In this document: positions 17,669 to 25,516 of the stretch, piece after piece
Layout: every line of letters begins with the position of its first letter
Numbering within the stretch: the stretch's first letter is position 1
NCBI GenBank assembly: GCA_020638285.1
Contig: JACKIV010000002.1
Coordinates: 124,001 to 188,000, forward strand
From: Rhodospirillales bacterium
GTDB taxonomy: Bacteria > Pseudomonadota > Alphaproteobacteria > Micavibrionales > Micavibrionaceae
Direction: 5' to 3'
Length of the DNA: 64,000 nt
Position numbers and translations under genes: made by a program
Notes under the pieces: model-generated
Told to the model about the DNA's origin: nothing
Seen by the model: the letters and a program-made list of their open reading frames with translations, nothing else
The model's database searches: none

Positions 17669-19162
17669 TTACGCCGCCTTGAGTTTCTGGTCGTATTCGC
17701 CGACTTCGGGGAAGGTACGCAGGGTTGCGTCCACTTCCTCGAACATTTCGACCATGCGGGCCTCGGACACCGGGCTTTCGACGACGACGACGAGCGAAGG
17801 CTTGTTCGACGAGGCGCGGATCAATCCCCATGTGCCGTCTTCCAGTGTAAAGCGTACGCCGTTCACCGTGACGATTTCGGTGATGGTCTGGCCCATCACT
17901 TTTTCGCCGCGGGATTTTTTGTCTTCATAGATTTTTGTGACGGCGTCCACTACGCCATATTTCTTATCGTCGGGGCAAAAGGGCGACATGGTGGGGCTGC
18001 TCCAGGTTTTGGGCAGCGCGTTTTTCAGGTCCGCCATGCTCTTTCCGGGGTTGCGGCCCAGCAAACGGCACACAGCCACCGCCGTCAGAATTCCATCGTC
18101 ATATCCGCGTCCGATAGGGGTATTAAAGAAGAAATGCCCGCTTTTTTCAAATCCGACGAGCGCGCCCAACTCGTTGACCCGGCGTTTTATATAGGAATGG
18201 CCTGTTTTGTAGTAATCGGTCTTGACGCCGAGGGATTTGAGAACCGGGTCGCTGTGATACAGTCCGGTGGATTTCACATCGACGACAAAAGTCGGGTTTT
18301 TATATTGTGTGGCCAGATCGCGGGCCAGAATCACGCCCATTTTATCGGCGAAAATCTCATCGCCCGTATTGTCCACGACGCCGCAGCGGTCGCCGTCTCC
18401 GTCAAAGGCCAGACCGATATCCGCGCCGGTTTCCTTGACCTTGTGCGCCAGGGCATGAAGCATCTCAAGGTCTTCGGGGTTGGGGTTATAGCGGGGGAAG
18501 GTATAGTCGAGGTCGCAATCCATCGGGATGACCTCAACGCCGATGGCGCTTAGGGCCTGCGGGGCATAGGCGCCCGCCGTGCCGTTGCCACAAGCCACAA
18601 CCGCCCGGATTTTCCGGGTGACCTTGCCGCCTTTGGTGACATCGTCCAGATATCGGGTCTTGAAATCCTCGATGTAGTCATAGGCTCCGCCCGGCGCGGT
18701 TTTCCATGTGCCGCCCAGAACGATATCCCGGAGACGGCCCATCAATTCGGGGCCAAAGGTCATGGGGGCTTCGGCGCCCATCTTGACGCCGGTCCAGCCG
18801 TTTTCGTTGTGGCTGGCCGTGACCATGGCTACGGCCGGACAATCCAGCGCGAACTGGGCGAAATACGCCACGGGCGAAAGGGCCAGCCCGATATCGTGGA
18901 CATGGCAGCCCGAGGCCATAAGCCCCACAATCATCGCGTTTTTGATGGAGGCGCTATAGGACCGGTAATCATGCCCGACGGCGATGGATGGTTTTTTACC
19001 CAACTCGTGGAGCAAAGTCCCAAGCCCCATTCCGAGCGCTTGCGCGCCCCGCAGATTGAGTTGCTCGGGGTAGAGCCACCGCGCATCGTATTCACGAAAG
19101 CCGGACGGAGCCACAAGAATTTCCCGTTCAAAGGCTTCGGTGTTGGGTGTGATGTCGGTCAT
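17669..19162 (-). CDS. Phosphomannomutase/phosphoglucomutase
   Basis: 497 residues, an alpha-D-phosphohexomutase that interconverts hexose 1- and 6-phosphates for surface polysaccharide and nucleotide-sugar supply. All four landmark loops are present: phosphoserine loop MVTASHNENGWTGVKMG, metal loop AFDGDGDRCGVVD, sugar loop VGFEKSGHFFF and phosphate loop RASSNKPSLVVVV. Length and these loops fit the dual-specificity AlgC/ManB branch. The first gene of the two-gene minus-strand unit with the HAD hydrolase; about 80 bases upstream of the start lies the rplA terminator. Confidence 0.92.
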   Translation of the reverse strand: MTDITPNTEAFEREILVAPSGFREYDARWLYPEQLNLRGAQALGMGLGTLLHELGKKPSIAVGHDYRSYSASIKNAMIVGLMASGCHVHDIGLALSPVAYFAQFALDCPAVAMVTASHNENGWTGVKMGAEAPMTFGPELMGRLRDIVLGGTWKTAPGGAYDYIEDFKTRYLDDVTKGGKVTRKIRAVVACGNGTAGAYAPQALSAIGVEVIPMDCDLDYTFPRYNPNPEDLEMLHALAHKVKETGADIGLAFDGDGDRCGVVDNTGDEIFADKMGVILARDLATQYKNPTFVVDVKSTGLYHSDPVLKSLGVKTDYYKTGHSYIKRRVNELGALVGFEKSGHFFFNTPIGRGYDDGILTAVAVCRLLGRNPGKSMADLKNALPKTWSSPTMSPFCPDDKKYGVVDAVTKIYEDKKSRGEKVMGQTITEIVTVNGVRFTLEDGTWGLIRASSNKPSLVVVVESPVSEARMVEMFEEVDATLRTFPEVGEYDQKLKAA

Positions 19163-19243
19163 GGGGCGTCCTTTTCACGATTTTGAGATTTGTAGAGGCA
19201 CTTTATGAAATTATCTCGTTCAAAGTCAAGTCTTTAACAAAAC

Positions 19244-19273
19244 AAAAAACCCCGGATTGCGCCGGGGTTTTTG
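19244..19273 (-). terminator. Rho-independent terminator of rplKA (bidirectional form)
   Basis: Stem CCCCGG (19250-19255)/CCGGGG (19262-19267) flanked by A6 on one side and T6 on the other, so it can end transcription in either direction. It sits 19 bases after the rplA stop, closing the rplK-rplA unit. Confidence 0.85.
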
Positions 19274-19291
19274 TTATTTTTATAAAAACCC

Positions 19292-20005
19292 TTACGCCGC
19301 TTCGGTCAAAGACGGCAAGCCCAGTTTCACGCCCGGTCCCATGGACGAGGACAGGGCTGCCTTGAGCAGGTACGTTCCCTTGGCGCCTGCGGGTTTGGCT
19401 TTGAGAATCGCATCGGCCAGCGCCCGGATGTTTTCGGCCAGCGCCTTGTCCGTAAACGAGGCCTTGCCGACCCGGGCATGGATAATCCCGGCCTTTTCGG
19501 CGCGGAATTCGATGGCCCCGCCCTTGGCGGCCTTGACCGCGCCCGCGACGTCCGGCGTAACCGTGCCGAGTTTCGGGTTTGGCATCAAGCCCTTGGGACC
19601 GAGGATCTTCCCGACTTTCCCGACCAGTGCCATCATGTCCGGCGTGGCGATACAACGGTCGAAATTCATCTCGCCCTTTTGGATCATTTCGGCCAGATCA
19701 TCCGCCCCGACAATATCGGCGCCTGCCTTTTTGGCTTCTTCGGCCTTGGCGTCCTTGGCGAAAACGGCTACGCGCACGGTCGCACCCGTACCGTTGGGCA
19801 GGGAAATCATGCCCCGGACCTGCTGGTCCGCATGCTTGGGGTCGATACCCAGATTGAGCGCGATTTCGATGGTTTCATCGAATTTGCGGACCTTTGAGCC
19901 TTCCTTGAGAAGAGCGATCGCCTCTTCTACGGTGTAGAATCGACTGCGATCAATTTTCTTGTAGACAGGGGCGATCTTGCGCCCGCGTTTTGTTTCCTGT
20001 GTCAT
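19292..20005 (-). CDS. rplA: 50S ribosomal protein L1
   Basis: 237 residues. Builds the mobile L1 stalk by binding 23S rRNA and, in many bacteria, represses its own operon by binding the mRNA leader. Typical stretches: KYTVEEA-like FYTVEEAIALLKEG, DETIEIALNLGIDPKHADQQVRG, the signature KVGKILGPKGLMPNPKLGTVT and IEFRAEKAGIIHARVGKASF. It begins 5 bases after the rplK stop. A terminator follows at once, so rplJ and rplL are not in the same unit here. Confidence 0.97.
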   Translation of the reverse strand: MTQETKRGRKIAPVYKKIDRSRFYTVEEAIALLKEGSKVRKFDETIEIALNLGIDPKHADQQVRGMISLPNGTGATVRVAVFAKDAKAEEAKKAGADIVGADDLAEMIQKGEMNFDRCIATPDMMALVGKVGKILGPKGLMPNPKLGTVTPDVAGAVKAAKGGAIEFRAEKAGIIHARVGKASFTDKALAENIRALADAILKAKPAGAKGTYLLKAALSSSMGPGVKLGLPSLTEAA

Positions 20006-20010
20006 GATTT

Positions 20011-20442
20011 TTAGCCCTCCACCACTTCGACGCCCATCGAACGGGCAGAGCCTTCAATGATCTTCATTCCGGCCTCGATCGAGGCGGCATTGAGATCTTT
20101 TTCCTTGGCCTTGGCGATCTCGCGGACCTGGCTTGTGGTGATTTTGGCCACGAAGCCGCGCCCCGGAGTCATGGAGGCCTTTTCGATTTTCGCGGCCTTT
20201 TTGATGAAATAGCTGGCCGGAGGCGTCTTCATGATAAAGGTGAACGAGCGGTCCTCAAACACCGTGATGACGACGGGAATCGGCATGCCGGATTCCAGCT
20301 TTTCCGTCTGGGCGTTAAAGGCCTTACAGAATTCCATGATATTGACGCCGTGCTGACCCAGCGCAGGGCCGATCGGCGGCGAGGGGTTGGCTTTTCCTGC
20401 GGGCACCTGCAGGTTGATATAGCCCTTGACCTTTTTGGCCAT
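20011..20442 (-). CDS. rplK: 50S ribosomal protein L11
   Basis: 143 residues. Binds the GTPase-associated centre of 23S rRNA. The N-terminus KGYINLQVPAGKANPSPPIGPALGQHGVNIMEFCKAFNA is unmistakable, and the C-terminal signature KEKDLNAASIEAGMKIIEGSARSMGV is present. The ribosome site GGAGGAGAA precedes the start. The usual upstream secE-nusG pair is absent; instead there is a leader with a GC-rich hairpin and, further up, a 56-codon ORF. Confidence 0.97.
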   Translation of the reverse strand: MAKKVKGYINLQVPAGKANPSPPIGPALGQHGVNIMEFCKAFNAQTEKLESGMPIPVVITVFEDRSFTFIMKTPPASYFIKKAAKIEKASMTPGRGFVAKITTSQVREIAKAKEKDLNAASIEAGMKIIEGSARSMGVEVVEG

Positions 20443-20600
20443 GGCGGTTTTCTCCTCCGTTACGGTTCAAACGTCCGAGGATCGCGGTTCTGGCGGCTTT
20501 TGGCGATTCCCCGAAAAACAGGAAAACCCGTAAACCTCCCGCGCCTTGGGTCACGTACAATGCGGCGGACCATATACGGCCCGCCGCAGGGAATCAAGTG
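20443..20600 (-). promoter_or_regulatory. rplK leader with GC-rich hairpin
   Basis: Between rplK and the upstream small ORF lies about 170 bases. A hairpin TGCGGCGG (20561-20568)/CCGCCGCA (20581-20588) is followed, towards rplK, by a G-rich stretch near GCGGGAGGTTTACGGG. L1 is known to bind the L11-operon leader in enterobacteria; whether this leader carries an L1 site is inference only. Confidence 0.35.
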
Positions 20601-20614
20601 TTTTTATTCAAGGA

Positions 20615-20785
20615 CTAGGGGTGTGGATTCGGATTGTAGCTGTTGTTTTCGAGCGGCATCAATCCAACAGGGTTTGCTTTTCCGCCAACCGGCGCCACAT
20701 CCGTGAAATCAACACGGGCGGACGAGGAAGGGCGAGGCTGTTCTCCATGACGATGATAGGTAATAACTTCAGATGGTTGTGCCAT
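20615..20785 (-). CDS. Small hypothetical protein (56 aa)
   Basis: A 56-residue frame starting MAQPSEVITYHRHGEQ, with a good ribosome site (GGAGAG) eight bases before the ATG at 20785. The product is polar, without membrane segment or cysteine motif, and ends in an Asn/Pro-rich tail. It is upstream of rplK on the same strand with no terminator between. I do not recognise it; support is the ribosome site, spacing and orientation. Confidence 0.45.
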   Translation of the reverse strand: MAQPSEVITYHRHGEQPRPSSSARVDFTDVAPVGGKANPVGLMPLENNSYNPNPHP

Positions 20786-20952
20786 TTCTACACTCTCCAA
20801 AATCGCGGAAAGAGAGCCTTGACGCGCTTTCCGCCGCGAAACGGAAAGCAAGGACACTATGGCGTCATTATGATAAACGCGGGAATGTTTTCATCTGATT
20901 TTTATGACGCAGCGCAATATATCGTTGCTGCGATGCAGCGTCTGTATTCAAA

Positions 20953-20978
20953 CAAAAAAACCGGGCCATCAGGCCCGG
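20953..20978 (-). terminator. Rho-independent terminator
   Basis: Stem CCGGGCC ATCA GGCCCGG at 20961-20978 followed on the minus strand by a run of seven T residues (20960-20954). It ends the unit containing the hypothetical gene at 21150-21554 or the candidate small RNA. Confidence 0.85.
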
Positions 20979-21061
20979 CGAGTTGAACAGGGAGGTTTCA
21001 CGTCTGGGAGACGTAGGATCCAAAGGACCCCGTCAGGGCAAAATGCGCTGACGAGCGGTTT
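20953..21061 (-). ncRNA. Candidate small RNA (or structured 3' UTR) with a CCUCCC stretch
   Basis: Read on the minus strand, the 170 bases between the stop at 21150 and the terminator hold two small hairpins, CGTCAG/CTGACG (21053-21031) and ACGTCT-CCC-AGACGT (21014-21000). These are followed by unpaired CCTCCC (20995-20990), an anti-Shine-Dalgarno-like motif, and then a strong terminator (stem CCGGGCC/GGCCCGG at 20961-20978 with seven T residues). Hairpins, CCUCC motif and terminator together are the plan of several alphaproteobacterial trans-acting RNAs. No promoter could be seen, so processing from the upstream mRNA is equally possible. Confidence 0.35.
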
Positions 21062-21149
21062 ATACACCCGGTGGATGCCTATGTCCAGAGGTTTTTGTCC
21101 TGTTTCCGACAAAAAGTTTAAGGTCGATCTGCGCCTTAAAATCGGGGCC

Positions 21150-21554
21150 TTACGATTTTTTCTGTCCCGGCGGCTTTCCCGCGATTTGTCGAATGGCGTC
21201 GATATGGCGCTGGGATGCGCCGCCGCGCCGTGCCGATGCCGAAAATGATTCTTCTCCGAACTTCGCCGGATCGCCCATCGCAAGGGCTTTGAGCAATTCC
21301 TTGCCGAAGGCCTCACCCGGAAGTGCCTGAATATCCGGTTCGGCAGGCGGCGATTCGGGCGGCGAAGATTTTTTCCGGACCACCCGGTCCACGGCATAGG
21401 CCACAATTCCGCTCAAATGAGGGCGCACCAAGCCGTACAAAAGATCGTGGTCCCGCGCCGCTTCGTCCAGAATCTGCATCCTCGCCCGGGCCATGTTTCC
21501 GTTTGCACGGGACAGGGCATCCTCAATCCGGGTCTGAACGTGTTTCTCGCTCAC
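21150..21554 (-). CDS. Conserved-looking hypothetical protein (134 aa)
   Basis: 134 residues, soluble and charged, no signal peptide or membrane segment. The first 55 residues are helical (RIEDALSRANGNMARARMQILDEAARDHDLLYGLVRPHL), followed by a Pro-rich linker and a second helical block (EAFGKELLKALAMGDPAKFGEE) with a basic C-terminus ending RHIDAIRQIAGKPPGQKKS. Codon use matches its neighbours, and a purine-rich stretch (GAGGAGA) precedes the ATG. I do not recognise a family. Confidence 0.65.
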   Translation of the reverse strand: MSEKHVQTRIEDALSRANGNMARARMQILDEAARDHDLLYGLVRPHLSGIVAYAVDRVVRKKSSPPESPPAEPDIQALPGEAFGKELLKALAMGDPAKFGEESFSASARRGGASQRHIDAIRQIAGKPPGQKKS

Positions 21555-21608
21555 AAAAATCTCCTCTGCACGCCTGAAAGAATGGCACGAAGCAAGGGAG
21601 AAGGCAAA

Positions 21609-21809
21609 TCAGATCTCCGGGGCGCAAACAAGATGTGCGTCCGCCGATCCGCCGCTCTGAGCGTCTTCTGGGGCATTAAAGCGTGGAAGAAGGGAGAGAA
21701 AATCAAGCTCATTACCTTCATCGTCCATAATATACAGATCGTCCCCGTCTGCGATCACGGCAAGGTTTCCCGATCCAAATCGCGCTGCGAACGTAAATTC
21801 ATCTCCCAT
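21609..21809 (-). CDS. Small acidic hypothetical protein (66 aa)
   Basis: 66 residues starting MGDEFTFAARFGSG. An AGGA ribosome site stands about seven bases before the ATG; a GTG five codons upstream lacks one. The sequence GNLAVIADGDDLYIMDDEGNELDFLSLL reads as a compact beta-rich acidic domain. No family recognised. It lies between the 134-residue hypothetical (54-base gap) and the divergent zapE. Confidence 0.5.
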   Translation of the reverse strand: MGDEFTFAARFGSGNLAVIADGDDLYIMDDEGNELDFLSLLPRFNAPEDAQSGGSADAHLVCAPEI

Positions 21810-21959
21810 GCCCAATCCTCCCACTTTTTTATCAAGCCATGCAATAAAAGCATGGCTGCATTGTTATTGTATCTTTTCTTGCCTGTCAATGTTTTTTAAG
21901 GTCAAAGGTGCAAAATGTCTGGACAAAGGTTTCCCCCGGGGATTTAAGGTGCTCTCGTG

Positions 21960-23078
21960 ATGACGCCGCTTTCTCTTTATCAGGACAGGCTGGACCAGAG
22001 GGTGATTCGCCCCGATGCCGATCAGGCGCGCGCCGTGGGGGCGCTGGAGGCTTTGCATGCACGCCTCATTGCCGCTACGCCCCCCAGATTCAGGAAGAAG
22101 TCGCCCGCGCTGCCAAAAGGCATTTACATGCATGGCGGGCCGGGGCGGGGCAAGTCCATGTTGATGGACCTGTTTTACCAGACCTTGCCTGAATGGGTGG
22201 CGCGGCGGCGGGTGCATTTTCATGCGTTTATGATCGAGGTTCACGACGATCTGCATGCGCATCGGGCGACCCATGCTGCGCGCGGGGGGGTGGATACGGC
22301 GTTGCCGGATCTGGCGGCGCGAATCGCGCAGGAGACGAAGGTTCTGTGTTTTGACGAATTCCATGTTACGGACGTAGCGGATGCGATGATTCTGGGGCGA
22401 CTTTTTACGGCGCTGCTCGAATCGGGCGTGTGTCTGGTCGCGACGAGCAACTGGGCTCCGGAGTCATTATATGAAGGGGGGTTGCAGAGGGATCGTTTTT
22501 CGCCCTTTATCGCCTTGCTTCACGAAAAAATGGAGGTCATTGCGCTGGATGGCCCAACGGATTACAGAGCGGCATTTCTTGCACAGGAAGGCGTGTATTT
22601 TACACCTCTTGGGCCCGAGGCAACGGCGCGGGCCGGGGCTCTGTTTGCGCATCTGGCGGGCGAATCGGCCCCTGAATCGCTGTCCTTGAGGGTCAAGGGG
22701 CGGGATATTGTCTTGCCTGTTTTCGCTCGCGGGGTGGCGCGGCTTGACTTTGCAGAATTTTGCGGGCGGGCTCATGGGGCCGAGGATTATCTGGCGATTG
22801 CACAGGTCTGCCACACTGTTTTTCTGGAAAACATCCCGCAGATCGTTCCGGAAAAGCGCAACGAAGCCAAGCGCTTGATGACACTCATTGATGTTTTGTA
22901 TGATTCGGGAACGCGGCTGGTTGTCACGGCGGCGGCGGGCCCTGAATCACTCTATACCGGGCATGACCACGGATTTGAATTTGCCAGAACAATCAGTCGT
23001 TTGCAGGAAATGCAGGGCCGGGATTGGCCCGGGCACCAGAAGGACGTGGTTCTATCTGAAAAATGCCAGAACGCCTGA
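21960..23078 (+). CDS. zapE: ZapE/AFG1-family ATPase (cell division)
   Basis: 372 residues from the ATG at 21960 (a GTG directly precedes it). AFG1-like AAA-type ATPase; the bacterial member ZapE destabilises FtsZ polymers at the constriction site. Walker A is GGPGRGKSMLMD, Walker B VLCFDEFHVTD, sensor region ATSNWAPESLYEGGLQRDRF, and the family text FCGRAHGAEDYLAIAQ and VFLENIPQ...EAKRLMTLIDVLYD are present. Length is standard. The C-terminus overlaps the convergent membrane-protein gene by 27 bases. Confidence 0.9.
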   Translation: MTPLSLYQDRLDQRVIRPDADQARAVGALEALHARLIAATPPRFRKKSPALPKGIYMHGGPGRGKSMLMDLFYQTLPEWVARRRVHFHAFMIEVHDDLHAHRATHAARGGVDTALPDLAARIAQETKVLCFDEFHVTDVADAMILGRLFTALLESGVCLVATSNWAPESLYEGGLQRDRFSPFIALLHEKMEVIALDGPTDYRAAFLAQEGVYFTPLGPEATARAGALFAHLAGESAPESLSLRVKGRDIVLPVFARGVARLDFAEFCGRAHGAEDYLAIAQVCHTVFLENIPQIVPEKRNEAKRLMTLIDVLYDSGTRLVVTAAAGPESLYTGHDHGFEFARTISRLQEMQGRDWPGHQKDVVLSEKCQNA

Positions 23079-23354
23079 AGCGTACAGGAGCGGAAGCAGA
23101 ACCGGCATCCAGAGCCATAAAATCCGCAGCGTCTTGTTCGTAAAGAAGTATCCAAGGCTAAGCACCATTCCGGCGATCCAGGCCCACATGGTTCCGCCCA
23201 GATACAGGATTTCGAACTTTGCCAGAAGATTTTCGGGGATATCCCGCGGGGTAATAAGGCCCAGCGCGGTCGATCCATGCAGGACGAGGCTTACCATGAA
23301 ATGCCCGAGAACATTCGTAAAAACGAAAAACAGAATGCGGACGATATCCGGCAT
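23052..23354 (-). CDS. Small membrane protein, three predicted spans
   Basis: 100 residues and very hydrophobic: segments at about 5-27 (VRILFFVFTNVLGHFMVSLVL), 49-70 (ILYLGGTMWAWIAGMVLSLGYF) and 76-98 (RILWLWMPVLLPLLYASGVLAFF). No signature residues seen, and no family recognised. Its 3' end overlaps that of zapE on the other strand; a terminator that could belong to the lipoprotein gene lies directly upstream of its start. Confidence 0.6.
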   Translation of the reverse strand: MPDIVRILFFVFTNVLGHFMVSLVLHGSTALGLITPRDIPENLLAKFEILYLGGTMWAWIAGMVLSLGYFFTNKTLRILWLWMPVLLPLLYASGVLAFFR

Positions 23355-23373
23355 GGATTTCCCTCGAAAAGAA

Positions 23374-23404
23374 AAAGACTGTCTGATTCTAGCAGACAGT
23401 CTTT
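23374..23404 (-). terminator. Rho-independent terminator after the small lipoprotein gene
   Basis: A perfect 12-base stem AAAGACTGTCTG/CAGACAGTCTTT with a 7-base loop, followed on the minus strand by a T-rich run. It ends the lipoprotein transcript 35 bases after its stop. Confidence 0.85.
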
Positions 23405-23439
23405 CCCGAAACCAGACGCCACATCAGGCGCCGGGCGGA

Positions 23440-23610
23440 TTATTTGTGTTGACGGGTCCGGAAGACTTGCTCCGCAGGGGCCATTTCGCCGCCGGCGGTG
23501 CGTTCCTGAGCGTAGGGAGCTTCATCAACATAGCCTTTGCCTTCGGTGGCGCAGGCGGCAAGACCGGCGGTGGCGCCGAGCAGGCACAGGGTCATGACGA
23601 AATTCTTCAT
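23440..23610 (-). CDS. Small lipoprotein (56 aa)
   Basis: 56 residues from the ATG at 23610 with a GAGGA ribosome site. A lipoprotein signal ends in the lipobox GLAAC, giving a mature peptide of about 34 charged residues. Such tiny lipoproteins are common in the envelope and rarely characterised. Own terminator downstream. About 185 bases upstream (23611-23795) separate it from amiC; no gene is seen there. Confidence 0.7.
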   Translation of the reverse strand: MKNFVMTLCLLGATAGLAACATEGKGYVDEAPYAQERTAGGEMAPAEQVFRTRQHK

Positions 23611-23795
23611 GTCGGTCCTCACTTGTTTGTGTTCCAGGGTTGACGTTTCGGAAGATTTAAGGCGATTGCCTTTAGGGCAAAACCAAATTCCTTACGCATC
23701 ACAGATACCTTGCGCGCGGGTGCCCTTCAAGCGTTTTTTGGAGGTTTTCCACGTTTTCAGGAAAAAAACGGAAAACAGGTGTGTTATAAAAACAT

Positions 23796-25124
23796 CTATT
23801 GCGCCGCGCGCGCGAGTTTTGAAAAATAAGCATCGATTCCGGAAACAAGACTCTGGGCAATTTTCCGGCGCCACGGGGCGCGGGCGAGCATCTGGGCTTC
23901 TTTCGGACTCGACATGAAGCCCGACTCGAGCAGAATCGAGGGAATGTCGGGAGCCTTGAGAACGGCGAACCCCGCGAATCGGTGTGGATTTTCCAGAACT
24001 TTAAGGCCGTTTTCGTTCATCTTGAGAACGATGGTATTGGCCAGAAATTTCGACTGGTTCATCGTCTCGCGCATGGCCAGATCCACCAGAATGTTGGCAA
24101 CGTCCGCATCTTCACCGCTCAGATCCACGCCCGCGATCAGGTCCGCGCGGTTTTCCCGTTCGGCCAGTTTTGCCGTCTGGGCGTCCGAAGCTTTTTCAGA
24201 CAGGGTATAGATGGATGCTCCCCGCACGTCGGAACGGTCCGTCGAATCGGCGTGGATTGAGATAAACAGATCTGCGCCGTGTTTTCGGGCAAAAGCCACG
24301 CGGGCGGGGAGGCGCAGATACACATCCGAATCACGGGTGAGCTTCACCCGGTACCGGCCTGTGCGAATCAATTGATCGTGGAGTTCGCGGGCAATGGCCA
24401 GCGTGACGTTTTTCTCGAACACGCCATTTGCGCCAATGGCGCCGGGGTCGACGCCTCCGTGTCCGGGGTCAATGACGATCATGGGCTTTTCGGTCGGGGA
24501 TACTGGTCTGGGCGGCGTCTGCGCTCCGAACCTTTCGGGTTTCCGTGAAGGGATGGGCGGCGCAGCCATGAGACCAGCGGCGGGGGCCAGAAGGGCCTGA
24601 GCCGCAGGAGAGTCCTGGGGTTTTGGCGCAGGCGGAGCAACTGGCGGAAGGATTTGAGAAGGAGAAAAGTGGGCCAGTGTTCCGTAAACTTTTTCCCGTT
24701 CGCTTTGAAAAACGGTTTCCGGAACAGGCGAGAAATCAACCACAAGCCTGTCCGGCGTGGTCCCGCTACGCGGCAGAAAAAAAGCGGCGCGAACTGAAAC
24801 GGGGCGATCCAGATCCAGAACAAGGCGAGACAGGCCATCCTCCAGACGCCCTTGGCGCAGCCCTGAAATTCCGGTGGCGCGCGGCAGAGTTCCTGCCCGC
24901 CATTGGGCCTGAGGAAGATCAATGACCATCCGATAAGGCGCAGGAAGAAGGAAAACCCGGAAGTCGGCCTTGTCGCTTAATTCCAGAACAAGGCGGGTGC
25001 GGTCCGGGTGCGCCCCGATTCGAATCCCGTCCACGGACAAGGCAAGGGCCTCGGATTTCCATAGGAAAACCGAGAGAAGGGTAAGGGAAAGAATGACAAA
25101 GAATTGTTTTATAAAAGGAAACAT
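23796..25124 (-). CDS. amiC: N-acetylmuramoyl-L-alanine amidase with AMIN domain
   Basis: 442 residues from the ATG at 25124, which starts a proper signal peptide (FVILSLTLLSVFLWKSEALA). An AMIN domain (about residues 30-145; RIGAHPDRTRLVLELSD) for septal targeting is followed by a Pro/Ala-rich linker and an Amidase_3 domain. Zinc ligands are in IDPGHGGVDPGA, the Glu of FEKNVTLAIA and ISIHADS; the catalytic Glu is in SILLESGFMSS. Cleaves the amide between MurNAc and the stem peptide during daughter-cell separation. The insertion around DLSGEDADVANILVDLAM resembles the autoinhibitory helix of AmiB/AmiC. Divergent from rne. Confidence 0.93.
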   Translation of the reverse strand: MFPFIKQFFVILSLTLLSVFLWKSEALALSVDGIRIGAHPDRTRLVLELSDKADFRVFLLPAPYRMVIDLPQAQWRAGTLPRATGISGLRQGRLEDGLSRLVLDLDRPVSVRAAFFLPRSGTTPDRLVVDFSPVPETVFQSEREKVYGTLAHFSPSQILPPVAPPAPKPQDSPAAQALLAPAAGLMAAPPIPSRKPERFGAQTPPRPVSPTEKPMIVIDPGHGGVDPGAIGANGVFEKNVTLAIARELHDQLIRTGRYRVKLTRDSDVYLRLPARVAFARKHGADLFISIHADSTDRSDVRGASIYTLSEKASDAQTAKLAERENRADLIAGVDLSGEDADVANILVDLAMRETMNQSKFLANTIVLKMNENGLKVLENPHRFAGFAVLKAPDIPSILLESGFMSSPKEAQMLARAPWRRKIAQSLVSGIDAYFSKLARAAQ

Positions 25125-25273
25125 TGAAAGCCTGATACGGGAAATGAAGGTCAATGGAGCAGGGTTGCACCCTGATTCGCCATTCCACCATACTTTATCA
25201 TTGAGCTTGGGGAAAGAAACGTATAGTGTGAATGCCAAGCGATGCGTCGCGGCTTTAGCAGGATGATATCTTT

Positions 25274-25303
25274 TTGTCAGCAGGTTTCGCTAGCCGTTAC
25301 GAT
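25274..25303 (+). promoter_or_regulatory. Possible rne promoter in the amiC-rne divergent region
   Basis: TTGTCA (25274-25279), an 18-base spacer and TACGAT (25298-25303) on the plus strand. Matches are 5/6 and 4/6, so this is tentative. It would give rne an untranslated leader of about 210 bases, in keeping with the long, self-regulated leader known for rne in enterobacteria. The rest of 25125-25516 shows no gene. Confidence 0.35.
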
Positions 25304-25516
25304 ATGTAAAAACGGGTTTGGCCCGGTCGGGGCGCTTCCGGTCTAGCGCGCTTTGGTCATCCGCTGTGGCGGGTGGCGGCGTTGCTCTTCAGGAATGTGG
25401 TTTCAAGGACTGGTTCAGAGTCGTTCCCATTAACGCGTTTGGCGCGCCCATGCGTTTCGGTTTCCTTCCATCGCCCGGAAATCTGGCAAGGCCGTGCGCC
25501 CGGAAGGAATTTATAC

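Noticed and set aside
20985..21005. GTTTCACGTCTGG as a possible parS site
   Set aside because: Only the left half resembles TGTTTCACGTGAAACA; the right half belongs to a different hairpin (ACGTCT/AGACGT).
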